Assembly: GCA_963818855.1 (NCBI GenBank)
Contig: CAWFUH010000017.1
Span: forward strand, 558,001 to 622,000
From: Bog-159 sp963818855
GTDB lineage: Bacteria > Acidobacteriota > Terriglobia > Bryobacterales > Bryobacteraceae
Direction: 5' to 3'
DNA length: 64,000 nucleotides
The first letter of the stretch is position 1. Every line of letters starts with the position of its first letter. This document shows positions 61,867 to 64,000 of the stretch, piece after piece. The notes under the pieces were generated by a model, which searched no databases, was not told where the DNA came from, and worked only from the letters and a program-made list of their open reading frames with translations. The position numbers and the translations under genes are program-made.

Positions 61867-62277
61867 CTACCTATTGGGCCGGAAAGTCCGGATCATCTGC
61901 TGAAAAAGTTGACTGTAGTCCTGAGAAGCGGTGGCCAGTTCGGTCGTGGTGATCAGATAGTAGTGCGTGCCCCGATCCATATATATCTGTGTCTGCCTAA
62001 AGCGCGCGTCGCCTTCTCCCCATTCGTACAGAATCGAAGCGTGGTCATTATGATATTCGGGGTCGCGTAAGAGCTGAAACATCTTTAGCTCTTTTCCCAT
62101 TTTTTCTACCTGTTCCGGAACATATTGGGCGAAGGTTTTCTTGGTAGGAAGCGGCTCATACCGAATGACCAGACTGGGGTGAAACCGCTCTTTTACAGGA
62201 AGGACAAAACAGTAGCTGGAGGTATCCAGCGCTTCGGCAGGAAGGTCGATAGAAAAGCTCGGGCATGTATAGGTCAT
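61867..62277 (-). CDS. DUF1795 (DcrB/Eag-like) type VI adaptor protein, 136 aa
   Basis: The sequence CPSFSIDLPAEALDTSSYCF, VLPVKERFHPSLVIRYEPLP, then ASILYEWGEGDARFRQTQIY and MDRGTHYYLITTTELATASQ is typical of the DUF1795 alpha/beta fold. In type VI loci such proteins are Eag chaperones that load effectors onto the VgrG/PAAR spike. It lies between the Ser/Gly-rich protein (6 bp) and the metalloprotease gene (10 bp) in one apparent operon. Confidence 0.75.
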   Translation of the reverse strand: MTYTCPSFSIDLPAEALDTSSYCFVLPVKERFHPSLVIRYEPLPTKKTFAQYVPEQVEKMGKELKMFQLLRDPEYHNDHASILYEWGEGDARFRQTQIYMDRGTHYYLITTTELATASQDYSQLFQQMIRTFRPNR

Positions 62278-62283
62278 AGCTGT

Positions 62284-62709
62284 TTACCAGAGAGCGCCCT
62301 GTGTAGCGCCTTGAGCCGCGGAGGCGGAGCCGCCAGCCGTGCTCGATGATTGGCCGCCGGAGCCGTCGCTCGAACCGGAGCCGCTCGCATCGCCGCCCGT
62401 GGGCGCGGATCCGGCATCGGCGCCCGTCTGGGAAGATCCGGTGCTTCCGGGCTCGCCAGCATTCGCGGCATTGGAGGCACCGGAATTGTCCTGTGTGGCG
62501 TCAGCGACCCAACCGGCGCCCCCATCCCTCTTGGCATCGGCCGGATCCAGGGCTTCCAGAGTTTCCAGCGCACCTCCCTGGGGAGAGTCCGAATCTAGTG
62601 TATTCACTCCTGCGTCGGACTCGTTAGACCGTGCCACAGACGACGGATCGCCTTCGCTTCCAGTACTGAGGAGAGCTTCAATCGGGTTGCAGTTTGACAA
62701 ATCTCCCAT
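62284..62709 (-). CDS. Ser/Gly/Ala-rich low-complexity protein, 141 aa
   Basis: The N-terminus (MGDLSNCNPIEALLSTGSEG) is followed by acidic and small residues and a C-terminal GDASGSGSSDGSGGQSSSTA type tract. It is probably disordered. Despite its composition it sits in a tight gene series (6-11 bp to each neighbour) with the LysM and DUF1795 genes, which supports real expression. It may be a flexible linker or spacer component of the secreted complex; this is inference. Confidence 0.55.
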   Translation of the reverse strand: MGDLSNCNPIEALLSTGSEGDPSSVARSNESDAGVNTLDSDSPQGGALETLEALDPADAKRDGGAGWVADATQDNSGASNAANAGEPGSTGSSQTGADAGSAPTGGDASGSGSSDGSGGQSSSTAGGSASAAQGATQGALW

Positions 62710-62720
62710 TCGATTTCCGT

Positions 62721-63356
62721 CTAATTCCCGTGCGCCTGCTGAATCTGCATGCGCGTCGCGTCGTCGAGTTCGCCCGTGACTGGTAACTTCCGGTCCGCCT
62801 GGAAAGCCTGCAGAGCGTTCTGCATCTTAGGCGATGTCAGGTCGTCGCCGATGTCGCACTCATATCCTAGATTAACCAGCCGTTGCTGCACGCCAGACGG
62901 TTCCGTTATCGGGTCAATGTACCCGAGGTTCAAATCGCGCACTTGGGTCACGCCGTTGTGTGTAAGTATCACCTTACCGGACTTGGCGTTTGGGGCTATC
63001 GAATGCGCAATCTTCCCGTCCGGACCAGTGGTTCCGTTGAAAGTCTGGCCATCGATAGTCAGCGTATATGGTACGTTGGCTCGCGGCTGCTTGTTGGCCA
63101 TCAAGCACAACCTGATTTTAGCAGGCACGCCTTTTCGAACGAATGTGTGGCGGTTGTCGGTGGGGCGGGGCTCGATGCGAGGTCTTATATCGGGCACGAA
63201 TACCAGATCGCCAGCCAGTAGGATATTGGGATTTTTGCGCTGACCACGGAGATTCTGATTGTTAGGGTCATTCCAGACCGTCTGCCAAAAAAGACCGTTT
63301 TCGAACGCAATGCTGTTTATGCAATCGCCTGATTTCACGGTGTACCAGCCACTCAT
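62721..63356 (-). CDS. LysM and peptidoglycan-binding domain protein, 211 aa
   Basis: The N-terminal LysM-type module is WYTVKSGDCINSIAFENGLF followed by NPNILLAGDLVFVPD. A beta-rich middle (PYTLTIDGQTFNGTTGPDGK) follows. The C-terminus is a PG_binding_1 repeat: GVQQRLVNLGYECDIGDDLT, MQNALQAFQADRKLPVTGEL and DDATRMQIQQAHGN. There is no signal peptide, as expected for a protein delivered by a type VI spike. It is placed between vgrG and the adaptor gene. Confidence 0.8.
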   Translation of the reverse strand: MSGWYTVKSGDCINSIAFENGLFWQTVWNDPNNQNLRGQRKNPNILLAGDLVFVPDIRPRIEPRPTDNRHTFVRKGVPAKIRLCLMANKQPRANVPYTLTIDGQTFNGTTGPDGKIAHSIAPNAKSGKVILTHNGVTQVRDLNLGYIDPITEPSGVQQRLVNLGYECDIGDDLTSPKMQNALQAFQADRKLPVTGELDDATRMQIQQAHGN

Positions 63357-63458
63357 GGATCTAAGCCCAAACCTCTGTTTTGACTCTCCGGTTCAATCTA
63401 GTATACGCCAATGACCTGCCGGCGAAGCGCCCAGGTAAGCAGCCAGTTGGAGACCACA

Positions 63459-64000
63459 TCACTTTGGCTTCCAGGCGTCCCGGTCCAGATTGGTGAAGGT
63501 GATCTGGCACGTGCCCGGATCGATGTTATCCACCCGCGCGAAGCCCTTATCGTCCAGAGTTCCATCGGCGATGGTAGTCCCGTCGGGAAGCGTGATCTTG
63601 TACGGCTCACCAGGCACCGGGTCGCCGTCCTCGTCGACCAGCTTGATTTCGATCCAGTGCGTCTTGTCCTTATTGTCCGGCGAATTCGGGTCGTGCGTCG
63701 GAGCGTCCGACGCCGCCGACTTCTTGCCGGGCGTGGCCGGCGGAATATCCGTGAGTGACATGCCGGCCGGCCCGGTCCCCTGTCCCGCGACCGAAGTCAC
63801 CGCCCCTGGATCGGCGTCCGACGCATTGGCCGCATCCGTAGGCGATAAGGGCGAGACCAATGAGCCGGCGCTCCCCGAAAGAGCCGAGCCGGCGCTGTTG
63901 ATCTGCACCATGGGCGTGCCCGAGATCGCCACGCCGGTCGGATCGATCGTGATGAAATTGCTACCGGCCTTAATCGTCAGACCTACGGCCGCTTCGATCA
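63459..64000 (-). CDS. vgrG: VgrG spike protein, C-terminal part
   Basis: The gene runs off the right edge. The visible end contains GLTIKAGSNFITIDPTGVAI and SGTPMVQINSAGSALSGSAG, the beta-helix and stop of the VgrG gp5-like spike. A Pro/Ser/Ala-rich linker and an extra C-terminal domain follow (WIEIKLVDEDGDPVPGEPYK, DKGFARVDNIDPGTCQITFT), a transthyretin-like extension common on VgrG proteins and used for adaptor or effector docking. It is the first visible gene of the minus-strand effector series. Confidence 0.8.
   Translation of the reverse strand, partial: IEAAVGLTIKAGSNFITIDPTGVAISGTPMVQINSAGSALSGSAGSLVSPLSPTDAANASDADPGAVTSVAGQGTGPAGMSLTDIPPATPGKKSAASDAPTHDPNSPDNKDKTHWIEIKLVDEDGDPVPGEPYKITLPDGTTIADGTLDDKGFARVDNIDPGTCQITFTNLDRDAWKPK

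Noticed and set aside
62284..62709. Dismissal of the Ser/Gly-rich frame as a shadow
   Set aside because: I considered discarding it, but its tight spacing to both neighbours and the absence of any competing gene on either strand led me to keep it as a low-complexity CDS.

Overview
The window looks like chromosome from a soil acidobacterium of the Solibacter/Bryobacter type (order Bryobacterales). This is inferred from gene content: a large MacB/FtsX-like orphan permease directly downstream of a PadR regulator, secreted esterases and a GH3 glycosidase, kelch-repeat 'attribute list' proteins, high GC, and a dispersed family of GC-rich repeats. No rRNA or tRNA gene and no CRISPR array was recognised.

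Layout. 0-20 kb is ordinary chromosome: the tail of threonine synthase, a secreted alpha/beta hydrolase, PadR plus permease, a two-component pair with a degenerate kinase domain in the response regulator, a carboxylesterase, an ECF sigma / anti-sigma / zinc-ribbon membrane protein operon next to a STAS protein, a GH3 beta-glucosidase, a Bcp peroxiredoxin overlapping gatB, and a kelch protein split by an in-frame amber codon. Four copies of one dispersed repeat (5.0, 8.6, 10.4 and 17.6 kb) punctuate it. 20-28.5 kb is eroding chromosome: a phosphodiesterase pseudogene, a beta-propeller protein, a cytochrome/copper-monooxygenase-like protein, a shattered M16 peptidase and a DoxX-like gene cut by an insertion.

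28.5-52.4 kb is a nested stack of mobile elements. Two inverted ISL3-type copies flank 99 bp of the DoxX-like gene, now inverted. They abut an IS66-like element (tnpA, tnpB, a DUF4338/DruA-like gene, tnpC) on the minus strand. Its tnpB is split by an element encoding a large serine recombinase, that recombinase is split by an IS21-like element, and the DruA-like gene is split by an IS630 element. Removing each insertion together with one copy of its target duplication restores an open frame of exact codon length for tnpB, druA-like and the recombinase. Next comes a second IS21-like element whose istA is split by a recombinase-in-trio (RIT) element. Both IS21-like elements share an unusual cargo: a structured leader, a two-module cysteine-cluster protein apparently read through a +1 shift at a poly-T run, a ParB-like protein behind a conserved promoter, then istA and istB. 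This shared module is the best candidate in the window for something undescribed.

52.4-58.9 kb is a gene graveyard: a decayed BREX brxC/pglY-type ATPase gene interrupted by a 1.86-kb insertion whose two ends both lie inside one resolvase gene, two 267-bp hairpin elements with IS21-type ends, a nuclease-domain fragment and several frameshifted hypotheticals. 58.9-64 kb is a type VI secretion effector locus: VgrG (partial), a LysM/peptidoglycan-binding protein, a Ser/Gly-rich linker protein, a DUF1795 (Eag-like) adaptor, a putative zinc metalloprotease, a PAAR-like protein, and an FHA-transmembrane-lytic transglycosylase fusion.
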